50,505 nucleotides of DNA from JBBSEZ01 sp038239195 (GTDB taxonomy: Bacteria > Planctomycetota > Planctomycetia > Gemmatales > Gemmataceae), in NCBI GenBank assembly GCA_038239195.1, contig JBBSEZ010000014.1:1-50505 (forward strand), read 5' to 3'. Shown in pieces: positions 7,491-16,925 of the stretch. A program made the position numbers and the translations under genes. The notes beneath the pieces are model-generated. The model did not search any database. It saw only the letters and a list, made by a program, of their open reading frames with translations, and was not told the DNA's origin. Each line of letters starts with the position of its first letter. Position 1 is the stretch's first letter.

Positions 7491-10059
7491 GCGCTCCATC
7501 CTCCGAGCGGCAGGGCCCGCCCACGACGCTCGTTCTCCGCCCGGGGCCACCCGCCGTCCCTTCGGACGTGGACGCTCTGGTGGCCGTCCTGATCGAGGAG
7601 ATGCTTCAGGCCTGGCGGCGGAGCGAGCGGCCCCGGGCCGAGGACTTCCTGACGCGTCATCCCGAACTGACAGGCCACCCGGAAGCAGCCGCCGAGTTGA
7701 TCTACGAAGAAGTCTGTCTCCGCCAGGAACACGGGGAGGACGTGTCGGTCGAAGAGGTGCTGCAACGCTTCCCCCAATGGCGCGCGAAACTGGAGGTCCT
7801 TTTCGACTGCCAACGGCTGCTGGGGCCTTCTGCCGCGGCCCCTCACTTGCCCGCGCCTGGCGAGCTGCTGGGTGACTTCCTGGTGCTGGCGGAACTGGGG
7901 CGCGGGGGGCACGGCTCGGTCTTCCTTGCGACCCAGGCCTCGCTGGCCGACCGCCCGGTGGTGCTGAAGCTCACTCCCTTCGATGGCTTCGAGCACCTGT
8001 CCCTGGCCCGCCTCCAGCACACGCACATCGTCCCTCTCCACTCCGTGCAGGACTTCCCGGACCGCTCCTTGCGTGCCCTGTGCATGCCATTCTTCGGGGG
8101 CGCGACGCTCGCTCAACTCCTGGCGGCGCTGCGGGACCGGCCGCCGGCCCTGCGCACGAGCCGGGACCTCCTGGGCGCCCTGGACCGGCTCCAGGAGGGG
8201 GCAGCGGTCGCCCTCCCGTCCCGAGGGCCGGCTCGGGATGTCCTGGCCCGGGCCTCCTACGTGCGGGCGATCTGTTGGATCGGGGCGTGCCTCGCCGAGG
8301 CCCTCCAGTACGCCCACGAGCGCGGCATCGTCCACCTCGACCTGAAGCCCTCCAACGTGCTGCTGACGGCCGACGGCCTGCCCATGCTGCTCGACTTTCA
8401 CGTGGCGCGGGCGCCCCTGGCCCCCGGGGCCCCGGCACCCTGCCTGTTCGGCGGTACCCCCAGCTACATGTCGCCCGAGCAGGAGGAGGCCCTGGCGGCG
8501 CTGGAACAAGGGCTTCCGATGCCGCGCCCGGTCGATGGCCGGTCGGACGTGTATTCCCTGGGCGCGATGCTCTACGAGGCCCTGAGCGGCGCCCTGCCGG
8601 GGCCGGGCGCCCCCCGGCCGCTGCGCCAGGTCGTCCCGGAGGTGAGCCCGGGGCTCGACGACGTCCTGAGCAAATGCCTGGCGGCCGACCCGGACCGGCG
8701 TTACGCCGAAATGGCCGGGCTCGCCGAGGACCACCGGCGGCACCTGGCGCACTTGCCCCTGCGCGGAGTGCGCAACCGAAGTTTGCGGGAGCGCTGGCGG
8801 AAGTGGAGGCAGCGCCGGCCGAACGGGCTCGCGGCCTTTGGGATGTTGGCCGCGGTGCTCGGGGCCGTTTGCGCCCTTGGGATCGGCACGGCCCTCCACT
8901 TCGCCGACCGGACCGCCAGGGCCCGCGGTTGCCTGCGAACGGGGCAGGCGCAGCTCACCGAGGGACAGAACGCCGAGGCGGCCGGCACGTTCCAGCGCGG
9001 CCTTTCGCTCGTTCGGGGCCTGCCGGGCCAGAGCGGCCTGGCGGAGGACCTGGGCGACGGCCTTCGGGCCGCGGAGGACGCGCGGGCCGAGGCGGACCAG
9101 GCCCGGGCAGTGCAGGCGCTTCACTCCCTGGCCGACCGGGCTCGCTTCCTCCACGGCGTGGGCCCCAGGCCCAGTGCGGAGCTGCGCCGGCTGGAGTCCG
9201 CCTGCCGCGCCCTTTGGGAACGGCGCGAACCGATCCTGAAGCGGGTGCAGGCAGCGGGGCCCCCGAACTGGAACGGCAGGCGCGTCACGACCTGCTCGAC
9301 CTGGGGGCCTTGTGGGCCGACCTGCTCCATTCCTCGGCCTCGCCGGCCGGCGCGGAGGAAGCCCGCAAGTCGGCGTTGGCGGTGCTCGACCAGGCGGAGG
9401 CGACCCTGGGCCCGAGCCCCGTTCTCGAGGAGGAGCGCCGGCTTCACTCGGGAGGCGTGGGGCGCGCGCCGGGCCTGCGCCGGCCCGGGCAAGTCCCGGA
9501 CACGGCCTGGGGGCATTACGCGCTCGGCCGCTCCCTGCTGCGTGCCGGCGACCTGCCTCGTGCGGCCAAGGAGCTGGAGCGCGCCGTGCGCTTGCAGCCA
9601 CACGGCCTGTGGCCGAACTTCTCCTGGGGGGTGTGTGCTTACCGGCTCGGCCGGCACGAGGAGGCGGTCGCGGCCTTCAGTGTCTGCATCGGGGCCGCCC
9701 CCGAAGCCGCCGCCTGCTACTACAACCGCGCGCTTGCCCACGCCGCCCTGGGGCGCACCGAGCGCGCCCTGCTCGACTACGACCACGCCCTGCGCCTGGG
9801 CCCTTCCTTCGCCGCCGCGGCGCTGAACCGCGGCATGCTCCACTTGCGCGAGGGGCGCCACGCGCCCGCGGCCGCCGACCTCCACCGCGCCCTCCGCCTC
9901 GGCGCTGACCCGGCCCTCGCGTACTACGACCTGGCCCTCGTCGAGCAGGCACGCGGGGAGAGGGAGGCAGCCAGGGCCTCCCTGCGGCGTGCGCTGGAGC
10001 ACCAGCCAACTCATGAGGGCGCCCGCAGGCTGCTCCAGGAGTTGCAGCAGCGCCCCTGA
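7487..10059 (+). CDS. Transmembrane Ser/Thr protein kinase with C-terminal TPRs, frameshifted
   Basis: Starts at ATG 7487. Residues about 128-400 form a PknB-like kinase domain: glycine loop GRGGHGSV, Lys161 in VVLKL, catalytic loop HLDLKPSN (Asp285) and SYMSPEQ. The metal-binding DFG motif is DFH (303-305). The N-terminal 120 residues contain the RAEDFL-RHPEL segment common before planctomycete kinases. A transmembrane helix at about 447-472 follows. The frame then breaks at 9256-9264 (GGGGCCCCC): the downstream TPR region continues in the -1 frame to a TGA at 10059. Inserting one C gives a smooth AAGPPELERQ junction. The TPRs show clear ALGRTERALLDYDHALRLGP units. Probable role: signalling kinase with an extracytoplasmic protein-binding domain. 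It overlaps the upstream gene by ATGA. Confidence 0.75.
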
Positions 10060-10321
10060 CGCTTCCCGGGCCCCGCACTCGCGCCTATTTCCATCTTTCT
10101 CGACAACTCGCGCCCGGTTCGAGCCTCCGGCTCCGTGTACTTGGTAGGGCCGATCTGCTCGGAAGAGAAGAGCTCGGGGGAGCGGCATGGGGCGCCTGCT
10201 ACGCCCCCTCGCGCTCGAGATCGGCCCTTTCGTCGGTTGTGCGAGGAAAGGTGCGCTGGCGATGCCAACGCCTTCAGAAGGCGCGGAGTACACGCGCCGA
10301 TTTGAACCGGAGGAGGCTACC

Positions 10322-10819
10322 ATGTTTTTCAGGTTGGGGCGCGGTGTCCTGGGTGCCCTGTCAATCCTGGCGTTGGCCCTCCTGCCGTCGGCAGAACAGG
10401 CTCAGGCGCAGTGCAAGGGCGGCCAGCAACAAAACCGTTCGCAGCAGCAGAACACCACCACGGCCGCCCTGCAGAGGCAGCAGAGGGCCTTGCTGACGGG
10501 CCTTCCCCAGCAGAACGCGACGTTGACGGCGCAGCAGAGGGGCTTGCTGACTGCCCTGCGTCAACAGCAGCAGATTACGATGCGGTCCTTGCAGCGGCAG
10601 CAGCAGACCACGATGCTGACGGCCCAGCAGCGTCAGCAGCAGAGGGCACTGCTGATCGCCCTCCAGCGGCAGCAGCAGAGGGCGTTGCTGACGGCCATTC
10701 CGCAGCAGTCGGGCGCCTTGCTGACAACCTTCCAGCAGCAACAGGACGCCTTGCTCGACGCCTTGCAGCAGAACGCTGTCCCGACACAACTGCGCACATC
10801 GCAGGCGCTTGCCCAGTGA
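10322..10819 (+). CDS. Small secreted Gln-rich repeat protein
   Basis: A 165-residue protein. The ATG at 10322 is chosen because a strong GGAGGAG Shine-Dalgarno lies just upstream and it gives a clean signal peptide (MFFRLGRGVLGALSILALAL, cleavage near AQA-Q at about 30). The mature part is built from degenerate repeats of an QQQRALLTALQ type, with Gln at roughly a quarter of positions and regular Leu pairs, predicting long amphipathic helices. No family or catalytic motif is recognised. Four nearly regular QQQ blocks are coded by cag/caa repeats. It may be a surface or periplasmic scaffold. The 260 bases upstream (10060-10321) show no other gene. Confidence 0.75.
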   Translation: MFFRLGRGVLGALSILALALLPSAEQAQAQCKGGQQQNRSQQQNTTTAALQRQQRALLTGLPQQNATLTAQQRGLLTALRQQQQITMRSLQRQQQTTMLTAQQRQQQRALLIALQRQQQRALLTAIPQQSGALLTTFQQQQDALLDALQQNAVPTQLRTSQALAQ

Positions 10820-10921
10820 TTCGAGATGATCGCGCGTTGGGCAAGGCCCCGTTTCGAGGGGGCCTCGCCGGTCCGGCGCCGTGGTGCGGCGTGGCCGGCC
10901 GCCCCGTGAAAGGAGGCCCTC

Positions 10922-11713
10922 GTGTTCGACCTTGACTGCGACTTGCTGGGCGTCGCCGCAGACCGGTCCCCCCCGCCGCATCAACTGCTCGGCATTTCTC
11001 CGGACGAACGGGACACCGAAGTGATCGAGGAGGCCGCCCTGCGCCGGGCTGGCCTCGTCCGCCGGTATCAGCTCAGATACCCGGAGGAAAGCACGCGCTT
11101 GCTGAATGAAATTGGCCGCGCGCTGGTCGCGGTCCTCGAGCCCCTCAAAGGGCAGGAGGGCGCAGCCCACATCGACCGGACGGGGAAGGAGGAGCTCCCG
11201 CGGCCCCGGCCGACGGCCCCTTGCCACTCCGGGAGAATAGTGGGCCCCGCTTCTGGGGAACGCAACAGCCACCCGGCCAGGAGGCACTCGGCCGGCGCCG
11301 TGCGGGCCCGGGCGACCGTTCTGGCTCCTGGGGGCGAGGGCACCACCCCATGCACCTTGTGGCGCTTCCAGGTGCTGCCGCTGTCGGCGGAGCGAGCCCA
11401 CCGCCAATGGCTTGCCTCGCTCCCGAACAACCGCGCGGGCGCCCGCGGCGACACGCCTGCCCAGGTCTTGCTGCTGAGCAAGGGCCCCCCCGCGGGGAGC
11501 GAGTTCATGCTGGCGCGGCGGGCGTGCCGTGCGTTTCTGGCCGCGGTCCAGCGGCAGTTCGCCGAGGGATGGCCTGGCGGGCCAGCTCCTGGCACCATCA
11601 CGTTTCAGGTCCGGATCGATCGTGGGGCCTGGGGCCCTTCCAACCGTCCCGTGCCGAATTGCCCCAGTCCGTTCCAACTCACCGGCACGAACGAGCCCCG
11701 CTGTTTCATCTAA
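10922..11713 (+). CDS. Protein with N-terminal J-domain-like planctomycete motif
   Basis: A 263-residue protein starting at GTG 10922, eight nucleotides after an AAAGGAGG Shine-Dalgarno. Residues about 18-75 (PPHQLLGISPDERDTEVIEE onward, ending in STRLLNEIGRALVAVLEP) match a DnaJ-like domain often seen in planctomycete proteins, where it precedes a low-complexity linker; it lacks the canonical HPD. Residues about 90-135 are Pro/Arg-rich and disordered. The C-terminal part (about 140-263) contains LWRFQVLPLSAERAHRQWL and may fold, but no family is recognised. It is in the same orientation and close to genes on both sides, which suggests co-transcription with the Gln-rich protein and the HEAT protein. 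Confidence 0.65.
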   Translation: MFDLDCDLLGVAADRSPPPHQLLGISPDERDTEVIEEAALRRAGLVRRYQLRYPEESTRLLNEIGRALVAVLEPLKGQEGAAHIDRTGKEELPRPRPTAPCHSGRIVGPASGERNSHPARRHSAGAVRARATVLAPGGEGTTPCTLWRFQVLPLSAERAHRQWLASLPNNRAGARGDTPAQVLLLSKGPPAGSEFMLARRACRAFLAAVQRQFAEGWPGGPAPGTITFQVRIDRGAWGPSNRPVPNCPSPFQLTGTNEPRCFI

Positions 11714-11776
11714 AGGAATGCTCGCCCCTTCATTCGCCGCAGCCTGATCGCCAGGCCCCATCACCGAGGAACTGCC

Positions 11777-13960
11777 ATGTCCAGGTCCGAAGCCTTGCGC
11801 AACGGAAAAGCCCCATCGAACGGTCCGCCCGACCCCGAACTGTGGTCGATCGCCTTCCCGCAAGCGCCCTCGCCCAAAGCGCGCAACGCCACCAGGGCCC
11901 CCGAGGCGCTGCCGGTGGAAGCGGCGCCGGCGAAACCAGCCTTGTTCTCATCGTTTCCAACGCCCGTCGTGCGCGGCTGGATCTGGCCCCTGGCGGCGGG
12001 GTGCGGGGCCGCGTTGGTGGTCGCGTGCGGCGTGCTCGTGGCGGCCGCTGCCCAGCGCCCGCCCCAGGGGCCGGACGCGATCGTCCCTGTCGTGCCCGAG
12101 GCCGAGGCGCCGGCCCCCAAACCGGTCGCGCCTCGGCCCGCCGAAGGGCCGAAGCCTCCGCCGGAGGCGGCGCCTGATCTCGGCGCGCCCGATCCCGCGC
12201 CTGCCCCGGAAGCGAAGGCCGTTCGCGCGCCCGAGGCGAAAGAGGGCCCGGGCGATCCGAAATTGGCAGGCCGCGGCAAGGGGGCCCTGGGCGACGGCCT
12301 GCCCGGCCGGGCTCGCGGACGGCCGATGGCCGTAGTCGCCAAGGCGCCCGCAGCCGCGCCGGCAGGGCCTCGGCGGCGGCAACGGGCAACGGAAGAGGAG
12401 CTGCGCAAGCAACTGGCCGAGGTGCCCGAGATCGGGCTCGGCAACGCCGGCACGCCGGTCCTGAACGCCTACGCCGCCAATCTGCGCTCGGGGGCGGGGG
12501 GGCTGACCGACGCCTCGCCTCTGCTCCGCGTGCGCCCGGACCTCCAGGCCCTCCCCCTGCGCAAGGGGGCGAGCTCCCAGCTCGGGCCCAAGGCGGCGCG
12601 CAACCTCGAACTGCTGTCGCGCAAGCTGCGGCTCTTCCTGAACGCGGCGGGCCCTGCCCTCGACGCGGAGCAACTCGCCGAGGCACTGCGGAAGGAACGG
12701 CGCGGCAAGAGGCCCGAGTGGCTGCGCGCCGAGGCGGTCCCAGCGCTGATGCAGGCCCTCATGCACGAAGAAGTCGCCTTGCGGCGCATGCTGGTCGATC
12801 TCCTTTCCGAGGTCCCCGAGAGCAAGGCGACCGTCGCCCTGGCCCAGCGCGCCGTCTTCGACCTCGACGAGGACGTGCGCCTGGCGGCGACCAAGGCCCT
12901 ACGCGGCCGCAAGGCCGCCGACTATCGCCCCGTCCTGCTCAAGGCGCTGCGCCACCCTTGGGCGCCGGCCGCCGACCACGCCGCCGAGGCGCTGGTGGAC
13001 CTCCGCGAACGGTCCGCCATCCCCCACCTCATCCGCGCTCTCAAGGAGCCGGGCCCGGCGGCCCCGCGCCTCCTGCCGAGCAAGATCAACGTGGTCCGCG
13101 AGTTGGTGCGGGTCAACCACGCGAACAACTGCCTGATGTGCCACCCGCCCGCGACGGCCGGCGGCGAGCCTTGCCTCGGCGTCGATCCGGTGGTCACTCT
13201 CACCGTCGAAGCCGGCCCCCGGGCCGCTGCGTTCGGCCGCGCTCTTGAGGGCATCGGCTCGGGCGGCGGGTACGACCAGGGCTGTCGGGCGAAGAACATG
13301 GTCGGCGGCCCGGGGCGGCCGGGCGGCCGCGGGCCGCGCACCGTCCCCACGCAGGTCCCCGCGCTGATCCGCGGCGACATCACTTTCGTGCAGCAGGACT
13401 TCTCGGTGCTCCTTCCCGCCGACCGGCCGGGCGCGGGCCTCCCCGTCGCGTTGCCGCCGCGCCCGGTGCGGGGCGTCCCCGAGCGCCCGGGACAGCCGCG
13501 GCAGGTGCCCGGCGTGCCCGAGCGAGCAGGAGGGTCGCGCTACGATTATGTCGTGCGCACGCGCCCGGTGACGCCGCGCGAGGCGACCCTGCTCCGCGAG
13601 GCCGCCAGGAAGAGGCCGGACTATCCCCAGCGCGAGGCCACGCTCCACGCTCTGCGCGAGCTGACCGGGCAGGACGCCGGCAAGAGCGCCAAGGCCTGGG
13701 CGGATTGGTGGGAGAGCTCGGGCAAGCCGACGGGCCGGGCCCTCCAGAACTTGATGCCCGTTCCTCCGGCTCGACGCGCCAGCGCGGGACGACCGCTTCC
13801 CTCGCTGGCGCGTCGGGCTGCCAAACCGAACCTTTCGCATCGCATTTCCGACGTCGCCACCTCGAACGCCACACGTGCGATCGCGTCCGCGGGCCCGCGA
13901 ACGTCTCGGGGGATGGTGCGCACCGTCTCCAGGGCATTCACGAGCAAGGGAGCAAGTTGA
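11777..13960 (+). CDS. Membrane-anchored HEAT-repeat protein with haem CxxCH motif
   Basis: A 727-residue protein starting at ATG 11777 after a GAGGAA site. A cytoplasmic N-terminus precedes one transmembrane helix (about residues 67-92) and a Pro/Ala/Glu-rich linker (about 95-190). Residues about 290-430 carry HEAT-like repeats (ALMHEEVALRRMLVDLLSEV, AVFDLDEDVRLAATKALRGR, HAAEALVDLRERSAIPHLIR). A CLMCH motif (452-456) is a c-type haem site in the NHANNCLMCHPPA context known from other planctomycete HEAT proteins. Later segments include ALIRGDITFVQQDFSVLLP and YDYVVRTRPV. The last 60 residues run through a perfect inverted repeat (13772-13815) and look non-homologous, so the true stop may have been lost. 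Confidence 0.75.
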   Translation: MSRSEALRNGKAPSNGPPDPELWSIAFPQAPSPKARNATRAPEALPVEAAPAKPALFSSFPTPVVRGWIWPLAAGCGAALVVACGVLVAAAAQRPPQGPDAIVPVVPEAEAPAPKPVAPRPAEGPKPPPEAAPDLGAPDPAPAPEAKAVRAPEAKEGPGDPKLAGRGKGALGDGLPGRARGRPMAVVAKAPAAAPAGPRRRQRATEEELRKQLAEVPEIGLGNAGTPVLNAYAANLRSGAGGLTDASPLLRVRPDLQALPLRKGASSQLGPKAARNLELLSRKLRLFLNAAGPALDAEQLAEALRKERRGKRPEWLRAEAVPALMQALMHEEVALRRMLVDLLSEVPESKATVALAQRAVFDLDEDVRLAATKALRGRKAADYRPVLLKALRHPWAPAADHAAEALVDLRERSAIPHLIRALKEPGPAAPRLLPSKINVVRELVRVNHANNCLMCHPPATAGGEPCLGVDPVVTLTVEAGPRAAAFGRALEGIGSGGGYDQGCRAKNMVGGPGRPGGRGPRTVPTQVPALIRGDITFVQQDFSVLLPADRPGAGLPVALPPRPVRGVPERPGQPRQVPGVPERAGGSRYDYVVRTRPVTPREATLLREAARKRPDYPQREATLHALRELTGQDAGKSAKAWADWWESSGKPTGRALQNLMPVPPARRASAGRPLPSLARRAAKPNLSHRISDVATSNATRAIASAGPRTSRGMVRTVSRAFTSKGAS
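13772..13815. repeat. 13-bp perfect inverted repeat inside the end of the HEAT gene
   Basis: Arms CGACGCGCCAGCG (13772-13784) and its complement (13803-13815) with an 18-nt loop. The sequence resembles an intergenic palindrome expected between genes, which supports the idea that the predicted C-terminus of the HEAT protein reads into non-coding DNA. Confidence 0.6.
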
Positions 13961-13962
13961 CC

Positions 13963-16161
13963 ATGAACGCGATGATGAAGTGGCTGCGGCGGCGACAGGC
14001 CGCCTGGCTGAATGAAGTTCGGCCTTTCGCCCGGCGACGGCCCGCACTCGCGTGCCCGATGCTGGAGCAACTCGAAGACCGTATCGTGCCGTCGGCCCCC
14101 GCCACGTCGGCCGGGTATCGTCCCATCGACGAAATCGGCAACAACGTGGCGAGCCCGACTCTGGGCACGGCCGGGACGGACCTGCTCCGCGTCTCCCCTG
14201 CGGCGTACGCGGATGGGACCAACTCCCCGTCGCTGGCGAATGACCCCAGCGCCCGCGTCGTCAGCGACCTGCTCAACAACCAGGCGAGCCAGGCGAGCCC
14301 GTCGCAAGACCTCAACACCGTCGATGCCAACAGCCTGTCCGACTTCGGCTACGTCTGGGGGCAGTTCATCGACCACGACATGAGCCTCACCCCGACCAAC
14401 CCGAACGACACGCTCCAAATCCTCGCCGACCCCAACGACCCGAGCCGGGTGGGCAACCAGACCTTTGCCCGCTCGGTGACCGACCCGACCACCGGGACCA
14501 GCACGAACAACCCGGCCCAGCAGGTCAACGCCGTCACCTCGTTCCTCGACCTGTCGCAGGTCTACGGCTCGACCGCCGCCCTGGCCGACGCCCTCCGCAC
14601 CCATTCCGGCGGCCTGCTCAAGACCAGCCCGGGAAACATGCTGCCCTACGACAACAGCACGTACTTTACGCCGGCCCAGCTCGCGATCATCAACATGGCG
14701 AACGACTCGGGGACCGTGGCGACCCAGAACCTGTTCGTGACCGGCGACGTGCGCGGCAACGAGAACGTCGAGCTGACGGCGCTCCAGACGCTGTTTGTCC
14801 GTAACCACAACAAGATCGCCAGCGAGCTCCAGCAGGAGCACCCCGACTGGAGCGACGAGCACCTCTACCAGGAGGCCCGCAAGCTCAACGTCGCCGAGTA
14901 TCAGGCCATCACCTACAATTCCTATCTGCCCGATCTGCTCGGCCCGACCGCCCTGGCCAAGTACACCGGCTACAACCCCAACGTCGATCCGGCCATCGCG
15001 ACCGAGTTTTCGACGGTGGCTTTCCGCTTCGGCCACAGCCTCCTGAGCGGTCAGATCGAACGGCAAGGCAACAACGGCCAGGACGTGCTGCCCAACGATC
15101 CCGCCGGGGCCACCATCGGCCTGGCCACGGACTTCTTCGACCCCAACGTCCTCAACCCGACGGGCGCCATCGATCCGCTCACGGGCCACGTGTCCACGGA
15201 CATTGGCCCCATCCTCAAGGGCGACGCGGACGGCGTCTCGCAGGCGATGGACCTCAAGGCGATCGGCGACGTCCGCAACCTCCTCTTCGGCAACGGCGGG
15301 CAGCCGGACAACGGCCTGGACCTGATCGCGCGCGACGTCGAGCGGGCCCGCGACGACGGCATCGGCACCTATAACCAGGTGCGCCACGCCTACGGGCTGG
15401 CGCCGGTGACGAGCTTCGCCCAGATCACGAGCAACGTCGCAGTGCAGCAGCAACTGCAAAAGGCCTACGGGACCGTCGATAAGATCGACCCGTTCGAGGG
15501 AGGGCTGGCCGAGGACCACGCCGCCGGCTCCGACGTGGGGCCGCTCTTCACGAAGATCATCGCCGACCAGTTCAGCCGGCTGCGCGCCGGCGACCGCTTC
15601 TTCTACCTCAACGAATCGTGGAACCCGGACGAGTTGCGCATCTTGCAGCAGGGCAGCACGCTGGCCAAGGTCATCGAGAACAACACCGACGTCTCGAACC
15701 TCCAGAGCGACGTCTTCGTCTTCAAGGCGTCGGTTGGCGGGACGATGTCCGCCGACGACGGCGGCCACAACGGACCTTCCGTCCGCGGGTTGGCCGGCGT
15801 CACCGTGCAGTTGCAGGACGCCGGGGGCCACGTGCTGGCCACGACCGCGACCAACGACCAGGGGCGGTACAGCTTCAACCAGTTGACCGGCATCGCCGGC
15901 ACGGGGGACTACCTCGTGCGCATCCTCGCGCCGTCGGGCACCACGCAGTCCTCGCCGAATCCCTCCACGATCTCGGTGAGCCGGGGCGACGTCAACGCGA
16001 GCGGCGTCAACTTCACCGTGGCCCCGGCGCGCCGCGCGGGGCCCACGCTCGCCCGCGAAACGTCTTTCGACGGGCCAACGGACACGGGCCTCCCAGCCGC
16101 CGACTTGCTCTTCGCGCAAATGGGGAGAATGGGTAGCGCCCGAGGCAGTTGGACGGCCTAG
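13963..16161 (+). CDS. Animal-type haem peroxidase with LEPR signal and SdrD B-like domain
   Basis: A 732-residue protein from ATG 13963. Residues about 35-45 carry LEQLEDRIVPSA, a planctomycete LEPR-XLL-like N-terminal signal. The main domain is an An_peroxidase (peroxinectin-like). Distal histidine H138 lies in WGQFIDHDMSLTP, with D137 and D139 beside it matching the haem-linking and calcium-binding Asp pair of mammalian peroxidases. R280 is in TLFVRNHNKIA, and proximal H358 is in FRFGHSLLSG. A C-terminal cna-B/SdrD-like beta-sandwich follows (about 585-690; VQLQDAGGHVLATTATNDQG). The protein is probably extracellular or cell-surface and would oxidise halides or phenols with hydrogen peroxide. 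Its TAG overlaps the TAG of the convergent gene at 16158. All key residues are present. Confidence 0.9.
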   Translation: MNAMMKWLRRRQAAWLNEVRPFARRRPALACPMLEQLEDRIVPSAPATSAGYRPIDEIGNNVASPTLGTAGTDLLRVSPAAYADGTNSPSLANDPSARVVSDLLNNQASQASPSQDLNTVDANSLSDFGYVWGQFIDHDMSLTPTNPNDTLQILADPNDPSRVGNQTFARSVTDPTTGTSTNNPAQQVNAVTSFLDLSQVYGSTAALADALRTHSGGLLKTSPGNMLPYDNSTYFTPAQLAIINMANDSGTVATQNLFVTGDVRGNENVELTALQTLFVRNHNKIASELQQEHPDWSDEHLYQEARKLNVAEYQAITYNSYLPDLLGPTALAKYTGYNPNVDPAIATEFSTVAFRFGHSLLSGQIERQGNNGQDVLPNDPAGATIGLATDFFDPNVLNPTGAIDPLTGHVSTDIGPILKGDADGVSQAMDLKAIGDVRNLLFGNGGQPDNGLDLIARDVERARDDGIGTYNQVRHAYGLAPVTSFAQITSNVAVQQQLQKAYGTVDKIDPFEGGLAEDHAAGSDVGPLFTKIIADQFSRLRAGDRFFYLNESWNPDELRILQQGSTLAKVIENNTDVSNLQSDVFVFKASVGGTMSADDGGHNGPSVRGLAGVTVQLQDAGGHVLATTATNDQGRYSFNQLTGIAGTGDYLVRILAPSGTTQSSPNPSTISVSRGDVNASGVNFTVAPARRAGPTLARETSFDGPTDTGLPAADLLFAQMGRMGSARGSWTA

Positions 16162-16856
16162 AACTTGACTTCGCACACCATGCAATAGCGTTGCCCCGCC
16201 GCCCCGGGGCAGCGCCGCTGGCAGCGCGGGCAGGCGTCCGGCAGCGGCGGGCCCGCCGGGGCGAGCGGCGCGCGCATCGTGGCCGGTGCGGGGGGGCGCG
16301 GGCGGGCTGCGGCACGCGCCGAAGCGGCCTGAGTGACGGACGGCGACATCGTCGGCCGGGGCAGCGGCGGGCTCGGTGTTGTGGGCGCAGCGCTCGGTGC
16401 GTCGCGCTTGCGCGCCGGGCGCCCTTCGTCGGCGACTTTGGGGGCCGCGGCCGGGGCGGCCGCGAGGACCAGTTGCAGCAGCGCCAGCGCCGCCCCCAGG
16501 ACCAGCCCGACCGCGACGAAGGCACAGGCTCGCGCGAACATGCCTGCCGGCAGCGCCGCGACGCCGAGGAAAGGCACCAGGACCGGCCCGCCGAGGGCGC
16601 CGGCCACCGCGGGCCCCACGAGGCCCGGGCCGAACCGCCGCGCCTTCTCCGTCCACCAGGCGTTGCCCAGGCTCGCGGCCACGCTCAGCCCAGCGCCGAG
16701 AACCGGGCCAGCCAACAAGCCGAGCAGGAACGCCTGCCAGGCCTCGGGGGCGGCGCCGCGCAGCAGCAACAGTTCGCCAACGAGCCAACCGGCGAGCGCC
16801 GACCACCCGCCGATCGCGCTGCTGTGGTAGGCCCAGCGGTTCATTGTCGTCGCCAC
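16158..16856 (-). CDS. Membrane protein with C-terminal zinc-ribbon-like CxxC pairs
   Basis: A 232-residue protein. About four hydrophobic segments occupy residues 12-135, followed by a Pro/Ala-rich linker and a short C-terminal cluster CPRCQRRC...CMVC that looks like a zinc ribbon. No family is recognised. It lies 69 bp downstream of the PknB-like kinase gene, on the same strand, and is probably co-transcribed with it. Its stop codon overlaps that of the convergent peroxidase gene (16158-16161), leaving no room for a terminator between them. Confidence 0.65.
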   Translation of the reverse strand: MATTMNRWAYHSSAIGGWSALAGWLVGELLLLRGAAPEAWQAFLLGLLAGPVLGAGLSVAASLGNAWWTEKARRFGPGLVGPAVAGALGGPVLVPFLGVAALPAGMFARACAFVAVGLVLGAALALLQLVLAAAPAAAPKVADEGRPARKRDAPSAAPTTPSPPLPRPTMSPSVTQAASARAAARPRPPAPATMRAPLAPAGPPLPDACPRCQRRCPGAAGQRYCMVCEVKF

Positions 16857-16925
16857 CTCGCGGACAAGCCTTCCCTTGTTGAGTCGAGTTTACCCGGCCA
16901 ACGCGGTCGGGGCAACAAGCGCCGG

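Noticed and set aside
6467..9601. Minus-strand open frame of 1,044 codons
   Set aside because: It is antisense to the kinase and LEPR-type genes, is dominated by Arg/Pro/Ala/Gly and has no domain; such shadows are expected at this GC content.
10430..10790. Possible CRISPR or tandem-repeat array
   Set aside because: The repetition comes from CAG/CAA glutamine codons in the Gln-rich gene; units vary in length and there are no spacers.
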